Source: Basidiobolus meristosporus CBS 931.73 (Eukaryota > Basidiobolomycota > Basidiobolomycetes > Basidiobolales > Basidiobolaceae). From it: DNA of 64,000 nt. Below, piece after piece: positions 35,508 through 47,209 of this stretch. Within the stretch, counting starts at the first letter, position 1. Each line of letters opens with the position of its first letter. The stretch covers positions 1-64,000 of the forward strand of contig MCFE01000099.1 of assembly GCA_002104905.1 (NCBI GenBank), given 5' to 3'. The notes beneath the pieces were generated by a model. It was not told the origin of the DNA and made no database searches. It saw nothing but the letters and a program-made list of their open reading frames with translations. The position numbers and the translations under genes were made by a program.

Positions 35508-35939
35508 GAAAAAACCCCGACTGATGATGTCAACCTTATATCGTTTTTATCTTCGAGCATTGGACACCTAGTTGAACATAAAAACCCTGAATAAATCGGC
35601 TTTAGGGGTATTACGGAATCTCGGTCCGATATCTTACAGGCCCGCGAGCACAGACATTCATTCCCATCGAATGATTTGTCTACAATCTGAATAAATGCTT
35701 CATAACATTTATCGAGTTTGAAGAACTCGATCCTATTCCAAATCCACAATTATGGTGCATTGAGTTCAGCAACAGTACGAGAGATTTCCGATTTGAATAT
35801 CCGCAGCAGTCTCTATTAGTCGTTATCAACCCTTTTTTAGGCTAGTCGCTCCATCTGCTTTCTTCAGATCGAGTGGCCTAATAATCTCAGCAATAGAGGC
35901 TCTCCGCGGAATTCCTCGCTGTTTAAGCCATCATCTTTG

Positions 35940-36160
35940 AATCGCTGCGAAGCCTATAGATGCTGTTGAGTGTATTTGGTGTACATAATATCTTCCACCA
36001 ATCTGTTGATGATTGATGAAGCCAAAATCGAATGAGGCTGGATGATGTAAGCATTGGTAATCCAATGTCCTGGATTCACTGTGGAACCTATGGAAGTTGC
36101 TGAATATACTTGGCGCTTCATAACATCTTTCACTGCTCTGCTGATGAATGATGGTGCTGT
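35940..36160. repeat. Imperfect internal direct repeat in the upstream spacer
   Basis: Two related segments of about 75 bp, starting with GATGAATGATGG (about 36142) and GATGATTGATGA (about 36008) and spaced about 135 bp apart. Also present in unit B; unit C has only one copy. Confidence 0.6.
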
Positions 36161-36495
36161 CGACTGAAATTGCATGGTGCAAGTATTCATGAACTGTTGA
36201 GGCTGATTGGTTAAAGGGAATGACATGTCTCGCTTTTCAATGGTTCTTATAGTGCGGGCGATAAACCATAATGGCGATAGTATACTTCATACACATTGCC
36301 CGATAGATATAGGCACCGTATTTAACTCGATAGAATTTGGAGTCGATTTTTGGTAGTGTTTATAAATTGCGTTTATATTCAGTACAGTACATTTATGGCG
36401 CGAACATCGCCGTTGTGCTTGTCCAAAGCGACGCTTAAATATGCACACATAATACTAGCGTGGTGGCTGACGTGTGGCGTTCACATCGAGACGAT

Positions 36496-38030
36496 TCACT
36501 CCATCACCTCAAACACTGCACCAGGGATGGCTCGGAGGCGATCCAAGTACACTTGTCCAAGACCACTTGCAGGAGTGAGCACACCACCCTGCGACCTGCA
36601 CTCACTACGGCTCAAGGCCATGGTGATTGCGGCCTCGGCGACGTATTTACATGTCTCAGAGTAGCCGGGGTCGCCACTGCCATGGATCTTTCCACGGACT
36701 TTGATCTTCTCGTCCGAATCTACCTCCGCAACCAGTTCAGATGTGAAGAATCCCTTCTTGATTTGCTCCTCGGATGGCCCTTCACCTTGTGCAGGGACTA
36801 CCTTCTTCAGTAGCCAGCGTACAGGGGAGAGGGTGACGCCACGTTCAAAAATTGCATGTCCACAGGTAACCAAATGCCCAACCACGGCGGAGAAGGTTTG
36901 TGTTTCACGGTAGGTGAAATTCTCGCCATACGAATTGCCAGTGATCCCGTTACTACGACGAACCACCTTCTCATTGACCTGGCTCATGAAAAACAGCCCT
37001 TGCCAGCTGCCAAAGTCTTTGTCGTAATACGCCTTTGGTGTGTAGGGTTTTTCAGGGCCCCGGAATTCGACTGGGTTCAACATGTATGGATCATTGAGCT
37101 CTTTCATGTCAGTTGCCTCTTCCACCATGTTGATCCCGGAATGAATAGTCCCGCCACTTAGTCCCATCTTCATCTTGGAAATGGTCATTTTGACAGATTT
37201 GGTAGGTTTGTTGTACTTGTTCTTGATGTAGCTGGTCATCATGAAGGCGCCCATATCTGACGGGACCGAGTCGAAACCACAGAAGTTGACAATCAACGCG
37301 TTATTCGCGACCGCCTGATCGTGGAACTTCTCAATCATCTTCTTCACCCACAATGTCTCACCGGTGATGTCGCAGTAGTCGGTACTGCTCCGAACACAAG
37401 CCTCCACTGTAGCGTTCCATTAGCTCGTGTGATAGCAAATCATCATTATAAGACCAACATACCAAGAAGGGAGCCATGCCTGGCAAAAGGACCTTGTGTG
37501 CAATTATTGTTAGTAAGCTTCCAACAGGATACATGGTTTGGTTTCAAGCGCTTGCATACCAACAGTGGAAATGACTACTTTCGTTTGGCCGGCAAGCTGC
37601 TCAAGCGACTCTAGGGAAGAGGAGTCGGCGGTGACAACCCCGAGGGTGTCCTAAAAGCGGGTCAGTCGGTCCCGTATGCTTGAGTGTGCTATTGTGTATT
37701 TGAGAACTTACCTCCCAAGAAGAGTCCAACTGCAGAACTTCACTTCTGATCTGGCCAAGCTTGTTCTCGCTTCTACCACCCAAGGCCCATTTCAACGACT
37801 GGTGAGAAGGTTAGGGAGGTTACCCTGCGAGTTTTCGGGTGGTGACGAAACAACTTACTTTTGGAGCGTTGCTGGCTAGGTAGTGAGCAGTTCGTGACCC
37901 GGTAAACCCGGTGGCACCCCACACTTTGAAACTACCGTGAGTCCCTCGACTTCAAATAGAAAGATGAATTTTCAAATGGCTTACGTATAACGTCGTATTT
38001 GCGAGCGGAGCGGTCTGATTGTTGTGCCAT
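36496..38030 (-). CDS. Saccharopine-dehydrogenase-like oxidoreductase, copy B (divergent)
   Basis: Same six-exon gene as its neighbours (38030-37985, 37923-37859, 37798-37712, 37650-37560, 37492-37463, 37406-36496), also 409 aa, with an intact frame and an intact Rossmann start (YDVILWGATGFTG). It is nearly identical to copies A and C except for two patches. At about residues 201-233, KVSLKELS and GPEKFRFPKVYY become ATDMKELN and GPEKPYTPKAYY. At about 281-303, the hydrophobic VIGYLVTYGFMLLSICIALAP becomes a more polar segment, with HLVTCGHAIFERGVTLSP in its place. The second change weakens or removes the membrane-like helix. Flanking third-codon positions are almost unchanged, so the patches look like conversion from another paralogue or strong selection on this copy. 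Confidence 0.95.
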
Positions 38031-39036
38031 ATTTATTTTTATGTCAACTCTCTAGTGCGAAGACCTTGTTTATATAGAAAAACCCCGATCTTTCTTCGAG
38101 CATTGGACACCTAGTTGAACATAAAACCCTCAATAAATCGGCTGTATGGGTATCACGGAATCTCGGTCCGATATCTTACAGGCCCGCGAGCACAGACATT
38201 CATTCCCATCGAATGATTTGTCTACCAACTTGGTGAAAACTTCACAACATCCATACAGTTTGAAGAGCTCGATCCTATTCCAAATCCACAATTATGGTGC
38301 ACTGAGTTCAGCAACAGTACGAGAGATTTCCGATTTGAATATCCGCAGCAGTCTCTATTAGTCGTTATCAACCCTTTTTTGGCTAGTCGCTCCATCTGCT
38401 TTCTTCTGATCGAGTGGCCTAATAATCTCAGCAATAGAGACTCTCCGCGGAATTCCTCGCTGTTTAAGCCATCATCTTTGAATCGCTGCGAAGCCTGTAG
38501 ATGTTGTTGAGTGTATTTGGTGTACATAACATCTTCCACCAATCTGTTGATGATTGATGGAGCCAAAATCGATTGAGGCTGGATGATGTAAGCATTGGTA
38601 ATCCAATGTCCTGGATTCACTGTGGAACCTATGGAAGTTGCTGAATATACTTGGCGCTTCATAACACCTTCCACTGCTCTGCTGATGAATGATGGTGCTA
38701 AGTTGACTAAAATTGCATGATGCATGTTTATGAACTGTTAAGGCTGATTGGTTAAAGGGAATGACATGTCTCGCTTTTCAAGGGTTGTTATAGTGCGGGC
38801 GATAAACCATAATGGCGATAGAATACTTCATACACATTGCCCGATAGATATCGGCACCGTATTTAACTCGATAGAATTTGGAGTCGATTTTTGGTAGTGT
38901 TTATAAATTGCATTTATATTCAGTACAGTACATTTATGGCGCGAACATCGCCGTTGTGCTTGTCCAAAGCGACGCTTAAATATGCACACATAATACTAGC
39001 GTGGTGGCTGACGTGTGGCGTTCACATCGAGACGAT
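38031..39036. repeat. Upstream region of copy B within the tandem unit
   Basis: Counterpart of 35462-36495, with small indels: for example, the ATCATCAACC stretch near the TATA box is shortened. A 167-codon minus-strand ORF (38222-38725) is open here but interrupted in copy A, so I do not call it a gene. Confidence 0.7.
38069..38076 (-). promoter_or_regulatory. TATA box of copy B
   Basis: Same TATATAAA element as in copies A and C, 39 bp upstream of the ATG. Confidence 0.65.
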
Positions 39037-40571
39037 TCACTCCATCACCTCAAACACTGCACCAGGGATGGCTCGGAGGCGATCCAAGTACACTTGTCCA
39101 AGACCACTTGCAGGAGTGAGCACACCACCCTGCGACCTGCACTCACTACGGCTCAAGGCCATGGTGATTGCGGCCTCGGCGACGTATTTACATGTCTCGG
39201 AGTAGCCGGGGTCGCCACTGCCATGGATCTTTCCACGGACTTTGATCTTCTCGTCCGAATCTACCTCCGCAACCAGTTCAGATGTAAAGAATCCCTTCTT
39301 GATTTGCTCCTCGGATGGCCCTTCACCTTGTGCAGGGACTATCTTCTTCAGTAGCCAGCGCGTGGGCGCAAGAGCGATGCAGATGCTAAGAAGCATAAAC
39401 CCATAGGTAACCAAATACCCAATCACGACGGGGAAGGTTTGTGTTTCGCGGTAGGTGAAATTCTTACCATACGAATTGCCAGTGATCCCGTTACTACGAC
39501 GAACCACCTTCTCATTGACCTGGCTCATGAAAAACAGCCCTTGCCAGCTGTCAAAGTCTTTGTCGTAGTACACCTTGGGGAAGCGGGACTTTTCAGGGCC
39601 ACGGATTTCCACTGGGTTCAACATGTATGGATCACTGAGCTCTTTTAGGCTGACTTTCTCTTCCATCATGTTGATCCCAGAATGAATAGTCCCGCCACTT
39701 AGCCCACCTCTTATCTTGGAAATGGTCATTTTGACAGATTTGGTAGGTTTGTTGTACTTGTTCTTGATGTAGCTGGTCATCATGAAGGCGCCCATATCTG
39801 ACGGGACCGAGTCGAAACCACAGAAGTTGACAATCAACGCGTTATTCGCAACCGCCTGATCGTGGAACTTCTCAATCATCTTCTTCACCCACAATGTCTC
39901 GCCGGTGATGTCGCAGTAGTCGGTACTGCTCCGAACACAAGCCTCCACTGTAGCGTTCCATTAGCTCGTGTGATAGCAATACATCATTAAAAGACCAACA
40001 TACCAAGAAGGGAGCCATGCTTGGCAAAAGGACCTTGTGTGCAATTATTGTTAGTAAGCTTCCAACAGGATACATGGTTTGGTTTCAAGCGCTTCCATAC
40101 CAACAGTGGAAATGACTACTTTCGCTTGGCCGGCAAGCCGCTCAAGCGACTCTAGGGAAGAGGAGTCGGCGGTGACAACCCCGAGGGTGTCCTAAAAGCG
40201 GGTCAGTCGGTCCCGTATGCTTGAGTGTGCTATTGTGTATTGAGAACCTACCTCCCAAGAAGAGTCCATCTGCAGAACTTCGCTTCTGATCTGATCAAGT
40301 TTGTTCTCACTTCTGCCACCCAAGGCCCATTTCAACGACTGGTGAGAAGGTTAGGGAGGTTACCCTGCGAGTTTTCGGGCGGTGACGAAACAACTTACTT
40401 TTGGAGCGTTGCTGGCTAGGTAGTGAGCAGTTCGTGACCCGGTAAACCCGGTGGCACCCCACACTTTGAAACTACCGTGAGTCCCTCGACTTCAAATAGA
40501 AAGAAGAATTTTCAAAATGGCTTACGTATAATGTCGTATTTGCGAGCGGAGCGGTCTGATTGTTGTGCCAT
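39037..40571 (-). CDS. Saccharopine-dehydrogenase-like oxidoreductase, copy C
   Basis: Six exons (40571-40526, 40463-40399, 40338-40252, 40191-40101, 40033-40004, 39947-39037), 409 aa, intact. It matches copy A almost residue for residue. Small differences include KIRGGLSGG where A and B have KMKMGLSGG, and FPVVIGYL for FSAVIGYL. It keeps the hydrophobic helix of copy A. Exon and intron lengths equal those of copy A exactly, so A and C share the most recent common ancestor or have been homogenised by conversion. This is the promoter-distal edge of the array, with its own conserved TATA box. Confidence 0.95.
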
Positions 40572-41581
40572 CTTAACTTTTATGTCAACTCTCTAGTGCG
40601 AAGTCCTTGTTTATATAGAAAAAACCCCGACTGATGATGTCAACCTTATATCGTTTTTATCTTCGAGCATTAGACATCTAGTTGAACATAAAAAACCCTG
40701 AATAAATCGGCTGTATGGGTATCACGGAATCTCGGTCCGATATCTTACAGGCCCGCGAGCACAGACATTCATTCCCATCGAATGATTTGTCTACAATCTG
40801 AATAAATGCTTCACAACATCTATACAGTTTGAAGAACTCGATCCTATTCCAAATCCACAATTATGGTGCACTGAGTTCAGCAACAGTACGAGTGATTTCC
40901 GATTTGAATATCCGCAGCAGTCTCTATTAGTTGTTATCAACCTTTTTTAGGCTAGTCGCTCCATCTGCATTCTTCTGATCGAGTGGCCTAATAATCTCAG
41001 CAATAGAGGCTCTCTGCGGAATTCCTCGCTGTTTAAGCCATCATCTTTGAATCGTTGCGGAGTCTATAGATGCTGTTGAGTGTATTTGGCGTACATAACA
41101 TCTTCCACCGATCTGTTGATGGATGATACAACTATAATCGATTAAGGTTGTATGATGTAAGCATTGATTAACTGTGAATGTTGATTGGGTGAAAGGAATG
41201 GCACGTCATGCTTTCTTAGGTTATTTTGGTACCAGGGCAAAAACCAAAGGACGGTTAAATATTGGAGTACACAACGGAGAATCCTATAGTACTCGGCTTT
41301 CATATCACTTCACACCTTAGGTTGTTGATGTATTAAAGGGGACTGATTGTTTTTGATACTAGGCAACAAACAGCGTTTATTTCTTATCCCCAAACCGAGT
41401 AATAACAAACTTGGCTTTCATTGTCATCTAACAAAACATGCAACGGTGTTCTGCTGTTCTTTAATCCTTGTTTCCATGGGAATCTGGTAATGAATCCAAA
41501 ATATTTGCCAACTTCGCGCTGTCGTATCCCCGTAAATGACACTAAGCTGGTTTGGCTGTGGGGGACGCGGAACTGATCTGC
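40572..41581. other. Upstream region of copy C and end of the array
   Basis: Similar to the A and B spacers up to about 41100, then collapsed: one of the two internal repeat segments is missing and the rest fades out by about 41220. From there to 41581 is unique sequence with the 3' end of the SCY1-like gene. Confidence 0.6.
40610..40617 (-). promoter_or_regulatory. TATA box of copy C
   Basis: TATATAAA, 39 bp upstream of the ATG, same as in copies A and B. Confidence 0.65.
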
Positions 41582-44500
41582 CTACAACCGCCGAGCTCCA
41601 AGAGAATTCAGCTTTTTTTTCTCTTGTTGCTGTTTGCCAATACGAAGGCTGGTTAGTCCAAGTAAACACAAAGTCATCATATGAATAGTAGCTAACCGTG
41701 CGTAGCCCTGTCGATCTTTCGGGTTGTGAAGCAGTGGTTGGAATTAGCGGCTTGAATTTATCGGATGTCAAGGTGGCTGACTCCCAAGCATTGCTCTCAT
41801 TATCCCATCCTCCCCCGAAGTCGTCATCCCAACCAGAGGTGTCCATATCCATAAAGGTATCTTGCTTGAAGAAGGTTGCAGTGGCTTTTGACTTGGGCGG
41901 TCCTTGTAGCTTCATACTGGCCAAAGCTGCTGAGGTGGATGTTGCTCCACCTCTCCCTTTGAACGCCTCAGATGAGAATGACGCGACTATTTTTTGAAGT
42001 TACGAAGCATTAGTGAGAATTATCTAGTTTGTAAATCCCCGTCCATACCTTGCTTGATACTGGAGCTATTTGTGGTCGTGGTGAATGAATCTAACTCGTT
42101 TGTCCCTATCGAGTTAGGTTCATTGAAATGGGTATTGCGAGGGATTGACTCAGGAATTGTAGCAGTGGTGATTGGAGAAGATGTCTGCGAACTGCTCTGG
42201 GAGCTGGTGTTGGTGTTAGTGTTGACGTTAGAGTCTATAGTTCCGGCAATCTAGGTGAATCAAACTTCAATCATGTGTTTGCGTAAGATATGTATCGAAG
42301 CATATAACCTTCTTTGTGATGGAGGAAACTGCCCAACCGGCCCAACCAGCCTCTGGTACATTGCCATTGGATGGTGTTTGGTTAGGGCTATTGGCTTTGA
42401 CGACAGCTGTCTCAGGCTGGGTTCAGTTAGTATTTGACCTAGTGTAAAAATAGATGAGCTGTCGTGAAGCTTACCATCGAGTTTGCAATCTCTTCAAGCT
42501 TCTTGACGAAAGTTCCAATTGCTTTGAAAGCTTGGTCTCTGACCACTCTGTGAACCCCTATGGTTAGTACACAGCACAGCGATGGGTCACAAGAAGATGG
42601 TTACCGACTTCTCTGGATCGAGCAAACAAGTAGAAATGCACGGCACTATTTTGCTGGCAATTTCAACAGGATCATAATAATCGACGGTCGCTATATGGCG
42701 AATCGGGTTAACCAAGGCAACCAACAAGAAGATAAGTCAAGATTCTATAAAACCATTAAGCGCCATCAGACTGGCCATCCTAGCGTGAGGGAAGGGATCC
42801 CGAAGACTTTTCACGAAGGCATTCCCCAGAACCTTCTTTTTGTTCTGTTGCAGGCATATGTTAGGGTGGATTCCAAGTATCAGCCGGAGAAGCATCTATT
42901 AGGTTACCGAATCACTTAGGTCCTTGGCGATTTTCCCCAGGCATATGACAGTATTGGTTCTAATACCAGGCTGCTCGTCTATCTGTAGTTTAGCCAAATG
43001 ACGCATCAAATCATTGTTGATGGTTCGTTCATTGAGCTAGATGGTAAGCCTTGAAGTTAGCTAACACTTCCAAATCGTCTTCTAGCAATCTGAATCACCT
43101 TTGGTATCAGCATAAGAACTGCTCTGAGGGTATGCTCTCTCAATACTGGAACCGAGTCGGTAAATCCCGAAGCCTGTAGGGATGGTCAGCAATCGTAGGA
43201 CTCCAGAGCATCGAACAGTGTCTAAGACTTACGAAATTAGGAAAGATTTGATTGTTTACGGTCTTCTTATCTAGATGATCAACGAAGTGGGCCAGGTTTT
43301 CAAGTAAGCTTAAGCGGATAGTTCGATCTGGGAGGCTGAACATCTTCACAACCAAAGGAAGTAACTGTGTTTCGAACTCTTTATCGGTAAAATTCTTCCC
43401 GATCTTGACAATCAGGCCCAGAGCTTTTGGCCCACCGGAGCCGAACTCCAGAGCCTTGGCAAGCTCAGGTAGAATCTTGTATTTGCAGAAGTCGAGAGGC
43501 AGCGTGTCTAGTGAGCCATCCAATTTCCTAGCAATATGAATGCCATCAGCAAGGCCCACCGTTGTATTTACAACCATTAAGAAAATTACTTGAAAAACGA
43601 GTCTTTTTCACTTGAATCCTTCACGGCAAAGTTCTCCAGGAACAAGTTGACTTGAACCAGGTCGTTCTGAAAGTAGCCATTTGGCATTAGACCAGTCTCT
43701 ACGAAATCAGTTAAGTTCGGTCGAGCTCGTGGCTCTGGTGCCAAGAGTGACTTGTATTGAGTAAAAATGCTCTAGATGAGCCCTTATGGGTTAGTGTCTG
43801 AATCATATACTATGTTAGATTCAATGTACCGTTGGTATAGCGCCCCGTTGATAGACCTGCTCAGGATATGATATATCCCCATTAAAGACCTCGTAAATCA
43901 GGCACCCAAATTGCCAGGAATCTGTTGCCCTTGGCTCAAAGCTGAAGAGAAATGCCTAGTGAGCCAATTGATATAGGCTAGATAGATAGAATCAAACTTG
44001 TACTCTTTGATTACTCTTAATGAGTGCTTCTTGATCTCAGGAGTTGCATATTTGTTAAAATCGTGGACCAATTCGCCATAAGACTAAAGAACTCTGGAAT
44101 TAGAATGCAAGAGCGTTATTCGAGCTGCGTTCTTCTAGGCGTTACCACTATGACTGGGTTTTCTTCTTGGATGGAAGAGAGCAATTCAAGGCCACCTAGC
44201 TTCCACTCTCCAGCGGCATTGGTGAAAATTGAACTGATACGGATATTTCCATGAACAAGGTTGCAATCAACGTTCAAGAATCGAACAGCATTCTAAAAAA
44301 GCATGGAGAAATATCATTTAGGAGCGGCTCAATTTGCGCCAGATACAATCATGGTCTTCTCACTGCAGCTTTGTAAAGGCCCCAAAACGTGAGGTCAGTG
44401 TTCCTACCCGCTTGCAGCTGCTCTGAAAGGGGGAACACCTGGTCAGTGACGATGTAGATGCGCTCTTCCGTCTAATAAAATGGTTTTAAGTATACAGCAT

Positions 44501-44878
44501 CTGCATAATTCGTCGATACCAGGTGAATATCACTCACCTCAATACCATCCACATATCTGAGCAAGTCAGGATGCCGGATGGTCTTCACTCGCTTGAAGCA
44601 GTTCCTGGCCAAGGGAAGTAGGTGTCGATTGTTTATGCAGTCAAAGGCAAAAATAGATATTGGGGAATTGTCGGACTAAAGAATTGCAACAACTTAGACA
44701 GCTTTGTACACAGCCAAACAAGTATATATATTACCTTCTTAACTCCTTCATGGAGCGACCAGATGGAGGCGCCCTCAAATTGATAATTCTTCTCTCCAAT
44801 CGTATAGGGAAATGATTGGTCTTGGCTATTAACCACCCGTGAAAGTGTGGATTTGACTAAGCCCGAAAAGTATGACAT
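41582..44878 (-). CDS. SCY1-like pseudokinase (SCYL1 family)
   Basis: Scaffold of Golgi/COPI trafficking and tRNA export: a kinase-like domain without catalysis plus HEAT repeats. Clear minus-strand exons: 44878-44735, 44675-44538, 44471-44364, 44292-44146, 44083 to about 43995, 43941-43830, 43771-43590, 43527-43233, 43173-43099, 43036-42908, 42844-42754, several more, and a last one at 41629-41582. Motifs: FPYTIGEKNYQFEGASIWSL at the start; VHGNIRISSIF where kinases have HRD; WKLGGLE where they have DFG (both catalytic residues lost); DSWQFGCLIYEVFNG; LAPEPRARP; HEAT segments (LMRHLAKLQIDEQPGIRTN, CLLDPEK, VRDQAFKAIGTFVKKLEE); AGWAGWAV; an acidic GWDDDFGGGWD motif; and a C-terminal LGARRL, similar in place to the COPI-binding basic tail of SCYL1. 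One junction near 42560-42610 did not resolve in frame. Confidence 0.9.
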
Positions 44879-45421
44879 CTCATAAGTTGGGTTTCTTTCA
44901 AGCTTACGTGTGTATAGTTTTCAACCAAGTGGTAATACTGAGCTTGATTAAAGAGGAAAGTACAAGTACGCTTTGTAAAGCTATTTGGACTGTGCAAGTC
45001 CTCCTTTAGTAAGCATCAATTGTGCTTAGCCTATTTGTATTGAAACCAATGAAATTACTTCACGCAATTGCAATCATCTAATTTCAGTTATTTATAGGGC
45101 TGGATTTAGTACAGGCAGCCACGTTGATTAAATTGATATCTACTGCAAACGATGCTGCCAGAGCATGAACTATCTCACGAATGGATATATTTGGTCTGAA
45201 GATTAAAAACTATCATTGCATCATAGAAGTACATGATGATACAGGCTGTCAAAAGTGATGAATACATAGGTAATATTGTGACTGGCAATCACTGGTTCGG
45301 CATCAGGTGAATCCCAATTTCGAGTTTGATGATGAAGAGGAGAATCACGTGCGAAGTCTGGACAATCATATCGTACAATTTGACACTGGAAAACTCTATC
45401 CCTAAACACTCAGTTCGTACC
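44879..45421. other. Divergent promoter region
   Basis: About 540 bp between the SCY1-like gene (-) and the small Tom6-like gene (+). It probably holds both promoters. No gene seen. Confidence 0.6.
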
Positions 45422-45595
45422 ATGGCCAAGAAACTCCAAGCCAAAGACTCCGGCAACATTGTGACAAAATTCTTCAGAAATGAGATCCTTGCCGCCGACA
45501 AGCGCCCTGGTAACCTCAACGTAGCACTTGGGGTCACTGTTTTTGGTGTCAGCATCGCCTTCCTTCGTAATTTTGGTGACCTACTTGCTGTCTGA
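45422..45595 (+). CDS. Small tail-anchored protein, possibly Tom6-like
   Basis: 57 codons without an intron: a charged N-terminal half (MAKKLQAKDSGNIVTKFFRN, then KRPGN) and a single C-terminal membrane helix (VALGVTVFGVSIAFLRN) ending FGDLLAV. Size, topology and the final -LL- segment resemble Tom6, a small subunit of the mitochondrial TOM import pore. The match is by pattern, so other small tail-anchored mitochondrial or ER proteins are possible. The frame is open for another 96 bases upstream without a better start. The ATG context (GTACCATGGCC) is good. Confidence 0.55.
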   Translation: MAKKLQAKDSGNIVTKFFRNEILAADKRPGNLNVALGVTVFGVSIAFLRNFGDLLAV

Positions 45596-45997
45596 CTAGT
45601 GGTCAAGCATTTAAATACTACCAAAGCCCTTGGTTGGTAGCTTTTATAGACATGTATAAGAGTCGTTGTTGGAATCTCCCCAAGCACTAACACTGATTAA
45701 ACCGGGTATTATTGGTATTGCACACTGATCCCTCATTTTCAAAAGGAGTCGTTCAAGGAATCCATACAATTTAGGAGTCCCTTCGTTAATAACTCTATGG
45801 ACGTTCATTTTAAAGTAACCTCGAATGAAAGTCGACGGAAAGTATAGTTCTTTCCCCAGTATTCTGACGATTACTTCGTTGAAACCGTATCCATCGTTTT
45901 TGCATGAGTGTTTATATATAGATTTAATGAAATTACATGATATGGAATGCCATAGACTGTCGTTGAGAACGACAAAAAAGTATGAATCATGTGCAGA
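45596..45997. other. Convergent 3' ends
   Basis: About 400 bp between the Tom6-like gene (+) and NAP1 (-). No gene seen. Confidence 0.6.
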
Positions 45998-47209
45998 TTA
46001 CTGTTGCTTGCATTCGGGGGCTGGTTGGTTTGTTGGTGCAGAGGTGCCATACTCCTCCTCTGACTCTTCGTCCTCAAGGGCTTCTTCATCCTCATCGGTG
46101 ATGTCTTCGAAATCTTCATAATCGTCAAGATCAAACCCTTCGTATTGCAATGCCTTGCCAGTGTACCAATCAATAGCGTGAGGGATGATCTTTTGCTTGA
46201 GAGCTTCTCCGATCTCGAAATCCGCCTCTAATCTATCACTGAAGTCCAGTTCATCTTCCTCATCCGCAGCCTTCTCTTCTTCAGCATTGACAGTGTTGAA
46301 GAAGTTAAAGAAAGTTTCAGCAGGGACTGTTCTCTTAACCACGCGGGTCTTGTTAGTTGCCTTGTGTCTTTGTTTCTTGGTTTCAACAGTCACAGAGAGA
46401 TCTTTTCCTTCCTTCCAAGCAATCTCGGTGCTAACAATCAGAGAGTTAGGCTTAATTCAAGTAGACCAGCAGATAAATATCCTAGCCTACCCTTCACTAC
46501 GCTCGCCAATAAGGTCACCTACTTCTGCGGAAGGTTGATAGTAGTAAGTCTTGCTTAAAACCTGGTTACTGAACCATTCGTTCTCGGTAAATTCGAACTC
46601 AACTTTGAAGCCCTATAGGTACAAAGGATTAGAAATGATCCAATGGATACGGAAATAGGGCGAGACTACTAACAAGTTTCTCATCCGAGTAAGCAAGACG
46701 GATATCAACAAGATGTTTCAATGCAGATTCGTCTCTGCTAGTAATAAGATCAGCAAGTTGGATATGATTCTTGAGAGCAGTCAACCAAAAGTTGGGGACG
46801 CCTAATACAAGGTTAGGAGGCGGTAATATAAGACCAGAAGAAAATCAATTAAACCTGAAGGTTGGACTTCGGGATCCTCATTCTGTTGCTTGCCGAGCTC
46901 TTGAGCCAATTCTTCATCAGCCTTTTTTCCAGCCTCAATTTCCTCTTCAGTGGGTTCAGCCTTTCCATTGATAATCTGGGTACGTTTGCTATATAAGGGT
47001 GAGTACAAACTGAGGTACTTCTTCTCCAAATTCAAAATCTCGGTGTGAAACTCCAGCTCCAATTCAGCATGTTTGGCCTGTAGGACATTAGCCACTTATA
47101 CCTGGAGTATCTAGAGTGATGAAACCCTGAGGCATACCTGTAATTGCTTCAGGCCAAAAAGACGACGTTTGACGCTAGTAGGAAGAGTTTCAAGAATGGA
47201 GGTAGTCAT
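45998..47209 (-). CDS. NAP1: Nucleosome assembly protein NAP1
   Basis: Histone H2A-H2B chaperone. Five minus-strand exons (47209-47138, 47077-46855, 46801-46674, 46612-46491, 46430-45998; introns 60, 53, 61 and 60 bp) give 325 aa. Landmarks: an N-terminal dimerisation helix (AKHAELELEFHTEILNLEKK, YSPLYSKRTQIINGKAEPT), the earmuff core (GVPNFWLTALKNH, DEKLGFKVEFEFTENEWF), a KTYYYQP strand, TEIAWKEGKDLSV, TFFNFF, and the long acidic C-terminal tail (DDYEDFEDITDEDEEALEDE). It is somewhat shorter than yeast NAP1 because the N-terminus is brief. All junctions are in phase. Confidence 0.97.

Larger units (their letters stand above)
35462..36495. repeat. Upstream region of copy A within the tandem unit
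   Basis: Promoter and spacer, closely matched at 38031-39036 and partly at 40572-41220. ORFs here are not conserved as proteins: stops differ between copies and most differences change the residue. I treat it as non-coding. Confidence 0.7.
33755..41220. repeat. Tandem triplication, about 2.55-kb unit
   Basis: Three head-to-tail units start near 33755, 36324 and 38865. Each has one complete oxidoreductase gene on the minus strand plus its upstream region. All gene coordinates of unit C equal those of unit A plus exactly 5,110. Unit B is offset by 2,569 at the 3' end, and by a base less in later introns. Unit C loses similarity after about 41100-41220. The order and orientation suggest unequal crossing over. 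Confidence 0.95.

Noticed and set aside
38222-38725. 167-codon minus-strand ORF in the array spacer
   Set aside because: The matching frame is broken by stops in copy A, and an early in-frame stop blocks the longer start in copy B. Differences between copies mostly change residues, which is not the pattern of a protein under constraint.
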